Assembly: GCA_029005335.1 (NCBI GenBank)
Contig: JAQXFT010000029.1
Location: forward strand, 1-35,283
Direction: 5' to 3'
From: Oscillospiraceae bacterium
Lineage (GTDB): Bacteria > Bacillota > Clostridia > Oscillospirales > Ruminococcaceae
DNA length: 35,283 nucleotides
Shown here: piece after piece, positions 23,827 to 31,683 of the stretch
Layout of the letters: every line of letters begins with the position of its first letter
How positions within the stretch are numbered: the first letter of the stretch is position 1
The notes under the pieces: model-generated
Databases searched by the model: none
Seen by the model: the letters and a program-made list of their open reading frames with translations, nothing else
What the model was told of the DNA's origin: nothing
Position numbers and translations under genes: made by a program

Positions 23827-25167
23827 ATGAACGAAAAAGAATCTGATGAAAAAATTCTGAAAAACAGCATACCTGAAAAATCACCTCAGGAATGGGAAGC
23901 TGAAATGTCAAAGCAAATTGACGAGAGATTGAATAATCTCTCGGATAATAACAGTGAGCTTATGGCACTTCTTGAGGAGACAAACCGGCAGAAAAAAGCA
24001 ATTCCGGAAACTGAGAGGGAAGTCCCTCAGAATAATATGCCTTCTCCCGATTTGCATGAAGAACTTCCTCCCCTGAAGCCTCTGAAAAGAGTATCACAGA
24101 CACCTCCGCCTGTAATTCATGAGGAAATTCCCGAACCGGTGAATAATCCGGTTAAAAATAAAAAAAGAAAGAAAAAACGTAAAACCTTTAAGCAGAGCTT
24201 TCTCGCACTTTTTCCGCAGAAAGATGACAGTACACTCGAAAAGTGCCGTAAGATTATATACATGATTTCTGTAATTACTATCATAGTCTGCGGTACAATA
24301 GTACTTGATTATTACATAGATACAACTACCACCCAGAATGAATATGAAAATATTATGGAGGACTATCAGCCCCCCGAGGCTACAGAACCTGTTACAGAGC
24401 CTGAACCTGATGCTCCGGTTCGGCAGTATACCATGATGTCTGATGCTAAAAAGCTTTACGATATAAATCCTGATATAGTCGGCGTTATAAGTATACCCGA
24501 TACTGATGTGTTCTATCCGGTGGTAAAGGGCAGAGACAATCAGGAATATCTGAATAAAACCGTTACCGGAGAAGAAGCAAGAGCCGGTTCAATATTTATT
24601 GATTACCGCAATATGTTCGACGAGGTAAAGGACGGAGTTATGCAAAGCTCCGATAATATAATAATATACGGTCACGAAATGGCTACAGGAAAGATGTTCG
24701 GAAGCCTTAAAATGTATAAGGACAATACCTATTATTATGAGGAACACCCCATAATAGAATTCAATTCAAATTACTTCTGCTATAAATATAAAATATTCTC
24801 CATAATGATTGTCGATGCCGATGACAGAACCGATACAAGATATGAGTACTGGAATGCTCTCGATTTTGACGACGAAAAAGAATTTTACAGCTTTGTTAAT
24901 GAAGCTAAAAAAAGAAATATCCGTCTTAATGATGTTGATGTAAAATACGGAGACCCGCTTATAACCCTTTCAACCTGCAACGAAATTTTCGGAAAGGACA
25001 GAGAGGGAAGACTTGTTATAATGGCAAGAAGACTCCGTGAGGGAGAAGACCCTCTGGCAGGTACTCAGAATTCATCAACAAATCATAATGTCAAATGGCC
25101 GTCAGTTTATTATGAGTATAACAGCGTTCAGAAATTCAGGGAAGAAGATTTCGTTCCCTATGGCTGA
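23827..25167 (+). CDS. srtB: Class B sortase with long cytoplasmic N-terminus
   Basis: This membrane transpeptidase would cut a sorting signal on a secreted protein and link it to the wall. The catalytic triad is visible: His283 (YGHEM), Cys384 (TLSTC) and Arg395 (GRLVIMARRL). The sortase domain covers about 200-405 and follows a membrane helix (142-163). Unusually for a sortase, about 140 residues precede the helix: an acidic part, a Pro-rich stretch (about 70-107) and a very basic KKRKKKRK block next to the membrane. At 446 residues it is nearly twice the usual SrtB length. GGAGG lies 14 bases before the ATG, so translation may be coupled to pncC. Recognised sorting motif and substrate are unknown. 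Confidence 0.93.
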   Translation: MNEKESDEKILKNSIPEKSPQEWEAEMSKQIDERLNNLSDNNSELMALLEETNRQKKAIPETEREVPQNNMPSPDLHEELPPLKPLKRVSQTPPPVIHEEIPEPVNNPVKNKKRKKKRKTFKQSFLALFPQKDDSTLEKCRKIIYMISVITIIVCGTIVLDYYIDTTTTQNEYENIMEDYQPPEATEPVTEPEPDAPVRQYTMMSDAKKLYDINPDIVGVISIPDTDVFYPVVKGRDNQEYLNKTVTGEEARAGSIFIDYRNMFDEVKDGVMQSSDNIIIYGHEMATGKMFGSLKMYKDNTYYYEEHPIIEFNSNYFCYKYKIFSIMIVDADDRTDTRYEYWNALDFDDEKEFYSFVNEAKKRNIRLNDVDVKYGDPLITLSTCNEIFGKDREGRLVIMARRLREGEDPLAGTQNSSTNHNVKWPSVYYEYNSVQKFREEDFVPYG

Positions 25168-25186
25168 TATTTAAGATGGTGAGACA

Positions 25187-26113
25187 ATGGAAAAAAATAA
25201 AAAGAAAATAATTACGGCATTAACAGCCTTTTTATTTATAACCGCCCTTATTGCCGGAGCTTTGTTCTTATTTGTGTTTTCCGGCAACAAGGAGGAAAAC
25301 AGTGTTCCGTCAGTCAGTGTTTCAGAAATAATCATGGAAACTGAGCCTGCAACTGAGCCGGAGCCTGAATCAGTTTTACCCAGGGACTGGGATTCTGTTT
25401 ATGAATATAATCCCTCTCCGAAGGGAATTACACAGAAAACTAAAAATCTTTATCATATAAATCCGGATATAGCCGGCTGGCTCAAGGTGGACGGAACTTA
25501 TGTAAACTATCCTTTTGTTATTGAGCCTGAAAATGCAGAAACTATAGAGAATCCAAATTCCTATTATCTGCACAGGGGTCTTGACGGTAACTATCTTTTC
25601 GAGGGAACTCTCTATATGGACTACAGGGATATTCTGGGTTCAGATGAGAATGAACAGTCCGAAAATATTGTAATATACGGACATAATATGCTGAATGATT
25701 CAATGTTCGGCTCTCTCAGATATTATCACCGCAACCTTGATTTCTATGCTGAAAATCCCATAATACAGCTTAATTCTAACTACAGGGATTATCAATATAT
25801 CATCTTCGGCTTCATAATTACAAGCGGAAGCTTCGGGGACACCGACTTCCACTACTGGAACATGGAGGAACTGGATACAGAAGATGACTTTAATTATTAC
25901 GTCGATAGAATAAAACAGAATTCTCTTGTTGATACCGGCGTTGACGTAAAGTACGGGGATAAGCTTCTCACACTTTCAACGTGCTATGCGGACGTCGATA
26001 ACTCACGCTTTATAGTAGTCGCAAGAAGACTCAGGGACGGTGAGACATCTATGGAGAATATCGGCAGAACGGAGGCTTATATTGAAGAACACAGGCAGGA
26101 GCCTGAGACATAA
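25187..26113 (+). CDS. srtB: Second class B sortase
   Basis: The 308-residue sortase has a conventional layout: a membrane helix (8-31), a Glu/Pro-rich linker (about 42-66) and the catalytic domain (about 80-285). The active-site residues are His166 (YGHNM), Cys266 (TLSTC) and Arg274 (SRFIVVARRL). It shares many segments with the preceding sortase (YGHxMxxxxMFGSL, VDVKYGDxLxTLSTC, ARRLRxGE), so the two arose by tandem duplication and then diverged. The gene starts 19 bases after the first sortase, behind a weak GGTGAG site. No substrate with an LPxTG- or NPxTN-like signal is encoded in this window. Confidence 0.93.
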   Translation: MEKNKKKIITALTAFLFITALIAGALFLFVFSGNKEENSVPSVSVSEIIMETEPATEPEPESVLPRDWDSVYEYNPSPKGITQKTKNLYHINPDIAGWLKVDGTYVNYPFVIEPENAETIENPNSYYLHRGLDGNYLFEGTLYMDYRDILGSDENEQSENIVIYGHNMLNDSMFGSLRYYHRNLDFYAENPIIQLNSNYRDYQYIIFGFIITSGSFGDTDFHYWNMEELDTEDDFNYYVDRIKQNSLVDTGVDVKYGDKLLTLSTCYADVDNSRFIVVARRLRDGETSMENIGRTEAYIEEHRQEPET

Positions 26114-26220
26114 ACTGATTGACAGAGATAATAAAATAATACAGGTTCTGAAAGGTTCGGATTGCGGTGGGATTCATGCGGACTCCTATGTTATAAAAAG
26201 AGATGGGACAGCATAATCAC

Positions 26221-26271
26221 TTTTCCGGAAATGTAACTTTTTTCCGGAAAAAATAAAACCGATGAAATCGG
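26221..26271 (+). promoter_or_regulatory. Two hairpins in the leader of the SpoIID-like gene
   Basis: TTTTCCGGAA (26221-26230) pairs with TTCCGGAAAA (26242-26251) across an 11-base loop; then CCGAT (26259-26263) pairs with ATCGG (26267-26271) across GAA. Both lie just before the ribosome binding site (GGAG at about 26278). Neither is followed by a T run, so they are not simple terminators on this strand. The rest of the 26114-26287 gap holds a TTGACA (26118-26123) without a convincing -10; I recognise no riboswitch class. Confidence 0.45.
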
Positions 26272-26287
26272 CGAGATGGAGTAATTT

Positions 26288-27499
26288 ATGAATATTCAGA
26301 AACCACTTAAAAGTGTGTCCGTAATAGCAGCGGCACTGCTGATGATTGCGGGAGCAAACAAGCTTTCAAAAGCGGAAACAACACTCGGCATGACAGATGC
26401 CACTTTACCAGCAACGCAGATTTCAGCTGACTTGCATGAGTCAGATGGAATGGAAACAGAAAGTAAATCAGACTGGTGGAAAGCGGAAATCACAGATTAT
26501 GATTCAAGCTTATCATTGATTAGTTATGAACTTATCCCCGAAACAACCCAGACTACAGCTTCAACTGAATCAACCGCCACAACAACTGAAACAACAACTA
26601 CAGCTGTAACGACAGCTTCACAGGAAACAGAAGAAGCTTCATCAGAAGCTTCAGCAGAACCTTCACAGGTAAGCTATGAAGCCGGCTCGGGTCCGGTGGA
26701 AACTCCCGAACAGCAGACAATTGAAACCGCCTCTCCCTCTTCCGGAGAATTTGCATTCACAACCTATGGCTGGGGTCACGGAGTCGGACTGAGCCAGAAT
26801 GGTGCAAACGCTTATGCTACATATTCAGGCTGGTCTTATCAGGATATACTTTTTCACTATTATCAGGGAACATATCTTATGAACACAGGGACAACTGATG
26901 GCGAGATAGTTTCGGTTAACGGTGAAACAATGGACGTTTTAGATGCCGTTGCAGGAATTGTATACCGTGAGGTCGGCGGAGGTATGCACGAGGAAGCTAT
27001 AAAAGCTCAGGCTGTTGCAGTCTATACATATATAAAATTCTACGGCAATGACAGCCACGACCTTTTATGCAAGCCGAATCCCCCTCAGAATGTAATAGAT
27101 ATATGCAGGTCTGTACTGGGAGAAGCTCTCTATTATGACGGCGATTTTGCCCTTACAATGTTCTCAGCCTCAAGCGGAGGATATTCAGCAAACTGCTATG
27201 ACGTCTTCAGTCAGGACGTGCCTTATCTGAGAAGCGTTTACTGTGAGTATGATTCAGTATGCGACCCGCATTATGCAACGGTTACATATATGACGGCAGA
27301 TGAAGTAAGAAGCTGTATTGAAGCTGATTACGGCATAAAGCTTTCGGATAATCCGGAAAACTGGTTCGCCCCCTATGTAGGCGACAGCGGATATATTTAC
27401 AATGTAATCATAGACGGTCAGATTGATGTCAGAGGAAATGACCTCAGAGCGTGTCTCGGACTCAAATCACCTAAATTCGATATCGCATATGCACAGTAA
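26288..27499 (+). CDS. SpoIID/LytB-domain protein with circularly permuted domain
   Basis: SpoIID-type enzymes are lytic transglycosylases that cut denuded glycan strands, best known in engulfment during sporulation. The 403-residue protein has a signal or anchor helix (about 9-27), a Thr/Ser/Glu-rich linker (86-125), then SpoIID motifs in unusual order. GWGHGVGLSQ (161-170) and ILFHYYQGTYL (187-197), normally the last part of the domain, come first. The module with the catalytic Glu (Glu228 in YREVGGG, then EEAIKAQAVAVYTY) follows, then SASSGGYS (293-300) and YLRSV (313-317). The protein ends LGLKSPKFDIAYAQ, just where the GWGHG module normally comes. All expected motifs are present, so the fold may be intact. 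Its ATG follows GGAG. Whether it acts in sporulation or vegetative wall turnover is unknown. Confidence 0.9.
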   Translation: MNIQKPLKSVSVIAAALLMIAGANKLSKAETTLGMTDATLPATQISADLHESDGMETESKSDWWKAEITDYDSSLSLISYELIPETTQTTASTESTATTTETTTTAVTTASQETEEASSEASAEPSQVSYEAGSGPVETPEQQTIETASPSSGEFAFTTYGWGHGVGLSQNGANAYATYSGWSYQDILFHYYQGTYLMNTGTTDGEIVSVNGETMDVLDAVAGIVYREVGGGMHEEAIKAQAVAVYTYIKFYGNDSHDLLCKPNPPQNVIDICRSVLGEALYYDGDFALTMFSASSGGYSANCYDVFSQDVPYLRSVYCEYDSVCDPHYATVTYMTADEVRSCIEADYGIKLSDNPENWFAPYVGDSGYIYNVIIDGQIDVRGNDLRACLGLKSPKFDIAYAQ

Positions 27500-27530
27500 A
27501 ATTCAGAAATAAGCTTTAATAAATTAATAT

Positions 27531-27570
27531 GATGCTCCGGTGTCCTTACGCCGGAGCATCTGATTTTTTT
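27531..27570 (+). terminator. Terminator of the SpoIID-like gene
   Basis: A perfect 10-bp stem (GATGCTCCGG 27531-27540 with CCGGAGCATC 27551-27560) and, after TGA, seven T (27564-27570). It separates the SpoIID-like gene from the dcw cluster. Confidence 0.93.
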
Positions 27571-27627
27571 GTATAAAGCATATTAAAAAAAACGACAATT
27601 TCAAGGTTTATTCGTCATATTGAACTA

Positions 27628-27656
27628 TTGAAATAGTCTTTTACTTGGGGTATAAT
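27628..27656 (+). promoter_or_regulatory. Promoter of the dcw cluster
   Basis: TTGAAA (27628-27633), a 17-base spacer and TATAAT (27651-27656). The leader of about 50 bases contains a short CGGAAT/ATTCCG pairing and AAGGAG before the rsmH ATG. No MraZ gene and no repeated TGGGG-type MraZ boxes are seen; only one TGGGG lies beside the -10. Confidence 0.82.
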
Positions 27657-27714
27657 GTTAATAGGCGGAATTAATGATAAGTATATTCCGTTTCCGCTGA
27701 AAAGGAGCTTTCAG

Positions 27715-28650
27715 ATGAATTTTTCACATATTTCCGTGCTTCTCCGTGAGAGTACAGACGGACTTGATATAAAACCAGATGGCATATATGTTGACTGTAC
27801 TGCAGGCGGAGGCGGTCATTCATATGAAATCGCAAAACGCCTTTCGGATAAGGGAAGGCTTATTTCACTCGACCGTGACCCCGATGCAATATCCGCTTCT
27901 TCAGAGAGACTTTCGGAATTTGAAAATGTTCAGGTTATAAAATCAAATTTTTCGGATATACGCAATGTACTCGACAGCCTGAATATAGACCTTGTTGACG
28001 GTGTTATAATGGATTTGGGTGTATCATCACACCAGCTTGATACAAACAGCAGGGGCTTTTCATATCATACTGACGCTCCGCTTGATATGCGTATGAGTCA
28101 GGAGGGTATCAGTGCATATGATATTGTCAATACATATTCCGAAAAAGAACTCGCAAGAATCATTTTTGAATACGGAGAGGAAAAATTTTCAAGACGTATA
28201 GCTGAAAATATAATTAAACAGCGTGAAAATTCTCCCGTGAGTACAACTCTTGAGCTTGCTGAAATTATAAAGAACAGTGTCCCTCAGAAAATAAGACGTG
28301 AGAAAAATCCCTGCAAAAAAACCTTTCAGGCTATAAGAATAGCAGTCAACGGTGAACTCGAACACCTTTCCGACGGTCTGGACAAAGCCTTTTTCAGTCT
28401 TAAACCCGGCGGAAGAATGTCCGTTATAACATTACATTCGCTGGAGGACAGACTTGTAAAACAGCGTTTCGCCGGCTGGTGCAGGGGCTGTACGTGTCCG
28501 CCGGATTTTCCGCAGTGCGTCTGCGGAAACAAGCCCAAGGGATTTCTTGTAAACAGAAAACCCCTTGAACCCTCCGAGGCTGAGCTGGAGGCAAATAACA
28601 GGAGCAGAAGTGCAAAGCTCAGAATTATTGAAAGGAGTAATAATGGCTGA
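27715..28650 (+). CDS. rsmH: 16S rRNA (cytosine-1402-N4) methyltransferase RsmH
   Basis: RsmH (MraW) methylates C1402 in the ribosomal P site using S-adenosylmethionine. The 311-residue protein shows HISVLL near the start, the SAM-binding YVDCTAGGGGHS (25-36), VDGVIMDLGVSSHQLD and the C-terminal ITLHSLEDRLVKQ with a small cysteine cluster (CRGCTCPPDFPQCVC). The ATG at 27715 follows AAGGAGCTTTCAG and gives the usual family length; an upstream in-frame start at 27655 would fall inside the -10 box. It is first in the dcw cluster, where mraZ is usually found ahead of it. Confidence 0.97.
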   Translation: MNFSHISVLLRESTDGLDIKPDGIYVDCTAGGGGHSYEIAKRLSDKGRLISLDRDPDAISASSERLSEFENVQVIKSNFSDIRNVLDSLNIDLVDGVIMDLGVSSHQLDTNSRGFSYHTDAPLDMRMSQEGISAYDIVNTYSEKELARIIFEYGEEKFSRRIAENIIKQRENSPVSTTLELAEIIKNSVPQKIRREKNPCKKTFQAIRIAVNGELEHLSDGLDKAFFSLKPGGRMSVITLHSLEDRLVKQRFAGWCRGCTCPPDFPQCVCGNKPKGFLVNRKPLEPSEAELEANNRSRSAKLRIIERSNNG

Positions 28651-29113
28651 AAAATACGGCACAGACGTTGAAATCAAAAAAGAATCAGATGAGGTCTCTG
28701 AAAAAACAGAACAAGCCCCCGATATTTCCGTGAGAAAAAACGAAAGTAAAGGCGGTTCAAAAATAGCAGTCTTTTTTATTACGATTATTGCTGTAATTAT
28801 ATGCAGTACGGTTGTTATAACACTCGACAGAAGAAACCGTGTATATAACGAGATAACCTCCGCCAATGCACAGCTCGCTACACTGGAATCCGAAAATGTC
28901 AGAATACGCTCGGAGCTTGATGCAAAGGTTTCATTGAAAAACGTTGAGGAATACGCTGAAAATGTTCTCCATATGAAAAAAATTGACAATTCACAGATAG
29001 AATACATAAAAATTCAGAACAGCGATATCGTAAGCGTTCCCGAAAAAGAAGACAGCATGTTTGCCAGAGTCGGTGGCTTTATTGATAAGTGTCTGGAATA
29101 TTTAAAAGGATAG
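28643..29113 (+). CDS. ftsL: Cell division protein FtsL
   Basis: FtsL is a small bitopic division protein that forms a complex with FtsB/DivIC and activates septal synthesis. The 156-residue protein has an acidic cytoplasmic tail (about 1-38), one membrane helix (about 40-62) and an external coiled coil (about 64-100, with LATLESENVRIRSELDAK). Its sequence is poorly conserved, so the call rests on topology and on position between rsmH and the division PBP. The ATG at 28643 follows GAAAGGAG and overlaps the rsmH stop by eight bases; longer upstream starts would run deep into rsmH. Confidence 0.88.
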   Translation: MAEKYGTDVEIKKESDEVSEKTEQAPDISVRKNESKGGSKIAVFFITIIAVIICSTVVITLDRRNRVYNEITSANAQLATLESENVRIRSELDAKVSLKNVEEYAENVLHMKKIDNSQIEYIKIQNSDIVSVPEKEDSMFARVGGFIDKCLEYLKG

Positions 29114-29172
29114 TATGTGTATATATATAATATACCGTCCTTTTTATAACAGCCGGTTTATGCGGTGTCTGG

Positions 29173-29216
29173 GGCGGGGTATCGTAAAAAATCCCGCCTT
29201 GTTTTATTTTATTCCT
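29173..29216 (+). promoter_or_regulatory. Terminator-like hairpin between ftsL and the PASTA PBP
   Basis: GGCGGGGT (29173-29180) pairs with ATCCCGCC (29191-29198), eight pairs including one G-T, followed by TTGTTTTATTTTATT. It is a plausible partial terminator inside the dcw cluster. A TATAAT at 29126-29131 upstream might start a transcript, but its -35 is poor. The full 29114-29236 gap holds no gene. Confidence 0.5.
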
Positions 29217-29236
29217 TAAAAAGGAGATTTTTGTTT

Positions 29237-31660
29237 ATGAAAAAAGAGACAGATAACAACAAAAAAGAAACAGATAATAACAAAACCGTTCCGAAACAGG
29301 GAAGTGTCATGAATCCCCCTACGCTTTCAATGCAGAGAAGAATATCATTGTTCATGACAATAGTCGTATCGCTTGTATTTCTGGGAATATCCGGCTGGCT
29401 TTTCTATCTGTCGGTTATACAGAATAAGCTCTATCAGGCAAAAGCCAATGACTATCATTTCGGAACTATAAGTATTTCCGCCCACAGAGGCTCTATATAT
29501 GATACTAACGGAACTCCGCTGGCAAGAAGTGCATCAGTATATAAGGTGTACCTTGACCCGAAACAATTCCGCAATGAGATAGAAGACCTTCAGGAAAGAA
29601 TAGATGAGGAAAATGCGGAAAAAGCAGCAGGTACGTATGAAACCCCTGAACCTGAAAGAGATGAGAACGGAAACGAAATTCCGGTAGTGCCTCTCCCTGT
29701 AAGTGCAGAAGCCTATAAGCAGGAAACTATAAATTTATTATCCGATAAGCTTGAAATAAGCGTTGAGGACGTTCAGGACTCAATGGAGGAAAATTCACAA
29801 TATTCAGTATTGCAGACTCAGGTGGAAAAACCTGTGGCAGATGCAGTCCTTGCACATTTTGACAAATACGATTTCACATCAATCCATGTTGAGGAGGACA
29901 CAAAAAGATATTACCCTCAGAATGAGCTTGCCGCACAGGTAATAGGCTTTACTTCCGCTGACGGAAACGGTGCATACGGTGTAGAAGCTTATTATAATAA
30001 GTATCTCTCCGGTACTGACGGAAAAGTAATTTCCGCAAAGGATTCAAACGGAAAGGAAATGCCCTATAAATATTCCAAAACCTATCCGGCTCAGAACGGA
30101 AATGACTTGTATCTCACTATCGATGCAACCCTGCAGCACTATCTTGAAAAACATCTTCAGGAAATGATTGATGAGTTTGAAGTAAAAAACCGTGCGTGCG
30201 GAATAATCATGAACGTAAACACGGGAGCTATACTTGCTATGGCAAGCTGTCCCAGCTTTGACCTTAATAATCCCTATGAAATCTCAGACCAGAACGCTTC
30301 CGCAGAAATAGCAAAGCTTACCGGAGATGAAAGAAAAACAATGCTTGCAAATGAACGTGAAGCACAATGGAAAAATAAAGCTATTGCCGAAATAAACGAA
30401 TCCGGCTCAGTATTCAAGATAATTACAAGCTCCGCAGGAATCGAGGAGAATCTTGTTGATGTGAACGGCGATTCATTCTACTGCTCCGGAAGCCTGAAGG
30501 TGGCTGACAGAGATATAGGCTGTCATAACCGTTCAGGCCATGGCGAACAGACCTTTATAAAAGCTATAACAAATTCCTGTAACCCTGCGTTTATGGAGAT
30601 TGGTGCAAGACTCGGAGTAGATAAATTTTTCTATTATCTTCAGGCATTCGGACTTACTGAAAAAACCGGAATAGACCTTCCCGGAGAGGGTTCAAGCTTT
30701 TACAGAGATGCTGATGAGATGAGTGAGGTTGACCTCGCAGTAACATCATTCGGACAGTCACTTGCTCCTACTCCCATGGAGCTTGTAACAGCCTGTGCAG
30801 CATCTATAAACGGAGGATATGTCCTCGAACCATACGTTGTAAGCAAGGTTCTTGATGAGAACGGAAACGTTGTCCTTGAAAATGAAAGAACCGTCAAGCG
30901 TCAGGTAATCTCAGAGGATACATCAAAGAAAATGTGCAGTGTCCTTGAACAGGTTGTAGAGGGCAGTACAACAGGAAATGTATATATGAAAGGCTACCGC
31001 ATAGGCGGAAAATCCGGTACTGCTGAAAAGCTCGGCGGAAGCAGTGATGATGAAAAAACAGATTATGTATCATCATATATATGCTTTGCCCCTGCCGATG
31101 ACCCCGAAATTATACTTTATGTCATGGCGGATACTCCGAATAATGAAATAGGCTACTATGGAAGTCAGGTAGCTGTTCCGACAGCAAGAAAAATTATGGA
31201 GGACGTTCTCCCCACACTTGGATATTATCCTGAATATGACGAATCAGAAGTAGGTACTCTTGATGAAACAGTACCCTTTGTCACAGATAAGCCGGTTGCA
31301 GATGCAAAGGCTACTATTGAGGGAAACGGACTTAAATGCGTTGTTATAGGCAACGGCGATACAGTTACGGCACAGTCTCCGCTTGTAGGCACATCAGTAT
31401 CATATACCGGTACAGTATTCCTTTATACAGATGAAGACCCTGATGCGGAAATGACGGTTGTCCCGACTGTTGAGGGAATCTCGTCAAAAGAGGCAGACGA
31501 AGCTATGAACTACAGCGGACTTAATTACGTAGCAACCGGTGCATCAGTATCGGAGGAAGGTGCAGTAGTTAAAAAACAATCCATATCCGCCGGCACGGAA
31601 GTGCCTAAGGGAACAGTAATAGAACTTGAATTTCATGTTGACGGAGCTGCAACAGAATAA
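29237..31660 (+). CDS. ftsI: Class B penicillin-binding protein with PASTA domains (FtsI/SpoVD type)
   Basis: This is the septal transpeptidase of the dcw cluster, 807 residues. A short basic N-terminus precedes the membrane helix (about 38-60). The dimerisation region begins near SAHRGSIYDTNG (81-92). The transpeptidase domain carries SVFK (391-394), SCN (447-449) and KSG (592-594). Two PASTA domains follow (about 674-731 and 739-800), a C-terminal pair found in SpoVD and PBP2x-type proteins that bind peptidoglycan. AAGGAG lies 10 bases before the ATG at 29237. Whether it serves vegetative division (FtsI/PbpB), spore cortex (SpoVD) or both cannot be decided; no second copy is seen in the cluster, which favours the division role. 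Confidence 0.94.
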   Translation: MKKETDNNKKETDNNKTVPKQGSVMNPPTLSMQRRISLFMTIVVSLVFLGISGWLFYLSVIQNKLYQAKANDYHFGTISISAHRGSIYDTNGTPLARSASVYKVYLDPKQFRNEIEDLQERIDEENAEKAAGTYETPEPERDENGNEIPVVPLPVSAEAYKQETINLLSDKLEISVEDVQDSMEENSQYSVLQTQVEKPVADAVLAHFDKYDFTSIHVEEDTKRYYPQNELAAQVIGFTSADGNGAYGVEAYYNKYLSGTDGKVISAKDSNGKEMPYKYSKTYPAQNGNDLYLTIDATLQHYLEKHLQEMIDEFEVKNRACGIIMNVNTGAILAMASCPSFDLNNPYEISDQNASAEIAKLTGDERKTMLANEREAQWKNKAIAEINESGSVFKIITSSAGIEENLVDVNGDSFYCSGSLKVADRDIGCHNRSGHGEQTFIKAITNSCNPAFMEIGARLGVDKFFYYLQAFGLTEKTGIDLPGEGSSFYRDADEMSEVDLAVTSFGQSLAPTPMELVTACAASINGGYVLEPYVVSKVLDENGNVVLENERTVKRQVISEDTSKKMCSVLEQVVEGSTTGNVYMKGYRIGGKSGTAEKLGGSSDDEKTDYVSSYICFAPADDPEIILYVMADTPNNEIGYYGSQVAVPTARKIMEDVLPTLGYYPEYDESEVGTLDETVPFVTDKPVADAKATIEGNGLKCVVIGNGDTVTAQSPLVGTSVSYTGTVFLYTDEDPDAEMTVVPTVEGISSKEADEAMNYSGLNYVATGASVSEEGAVVKKQSISAGTEVPKGTVIELEFHVDGAATE
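29240..29281 (+). repeat. 21-bp tandem duplication in the PBP N-terminus
   Basis: Bases 29240-29260 and 29261-29281 match at 19 of 21 positions and both encode KKETDNN; the two differences are synonymous. The duplicate lengthens the cytoplasmic tail of the PBP without changing frame. Confidence 0.85.
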
Positions 31661-31683
31661 AAATTTTCCGGAGGAATTATTTT

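Noticed and set aside
26118..26123. TTGACA as a promoter for the SpoIID-like gene
   Set aside because: No acceptable -10 box lies 16-18 bases downstream, so a perfect -35 alone was not called.
26159..26218. Possible riboswitch (cyclic-di-GMP or similar) upstream of the SpoIID-like gene
   Set aside because: The conserved core of the GEMM class, or any other class I know, could not be found; only isolated short hairpins are present.
28565..28642. FtsL start inside rsmH at 28565
   Set aside because: GAAAGGAG before the ATG at 28643 and the normal small rsmH-ftsL overlap favour the shorter form.
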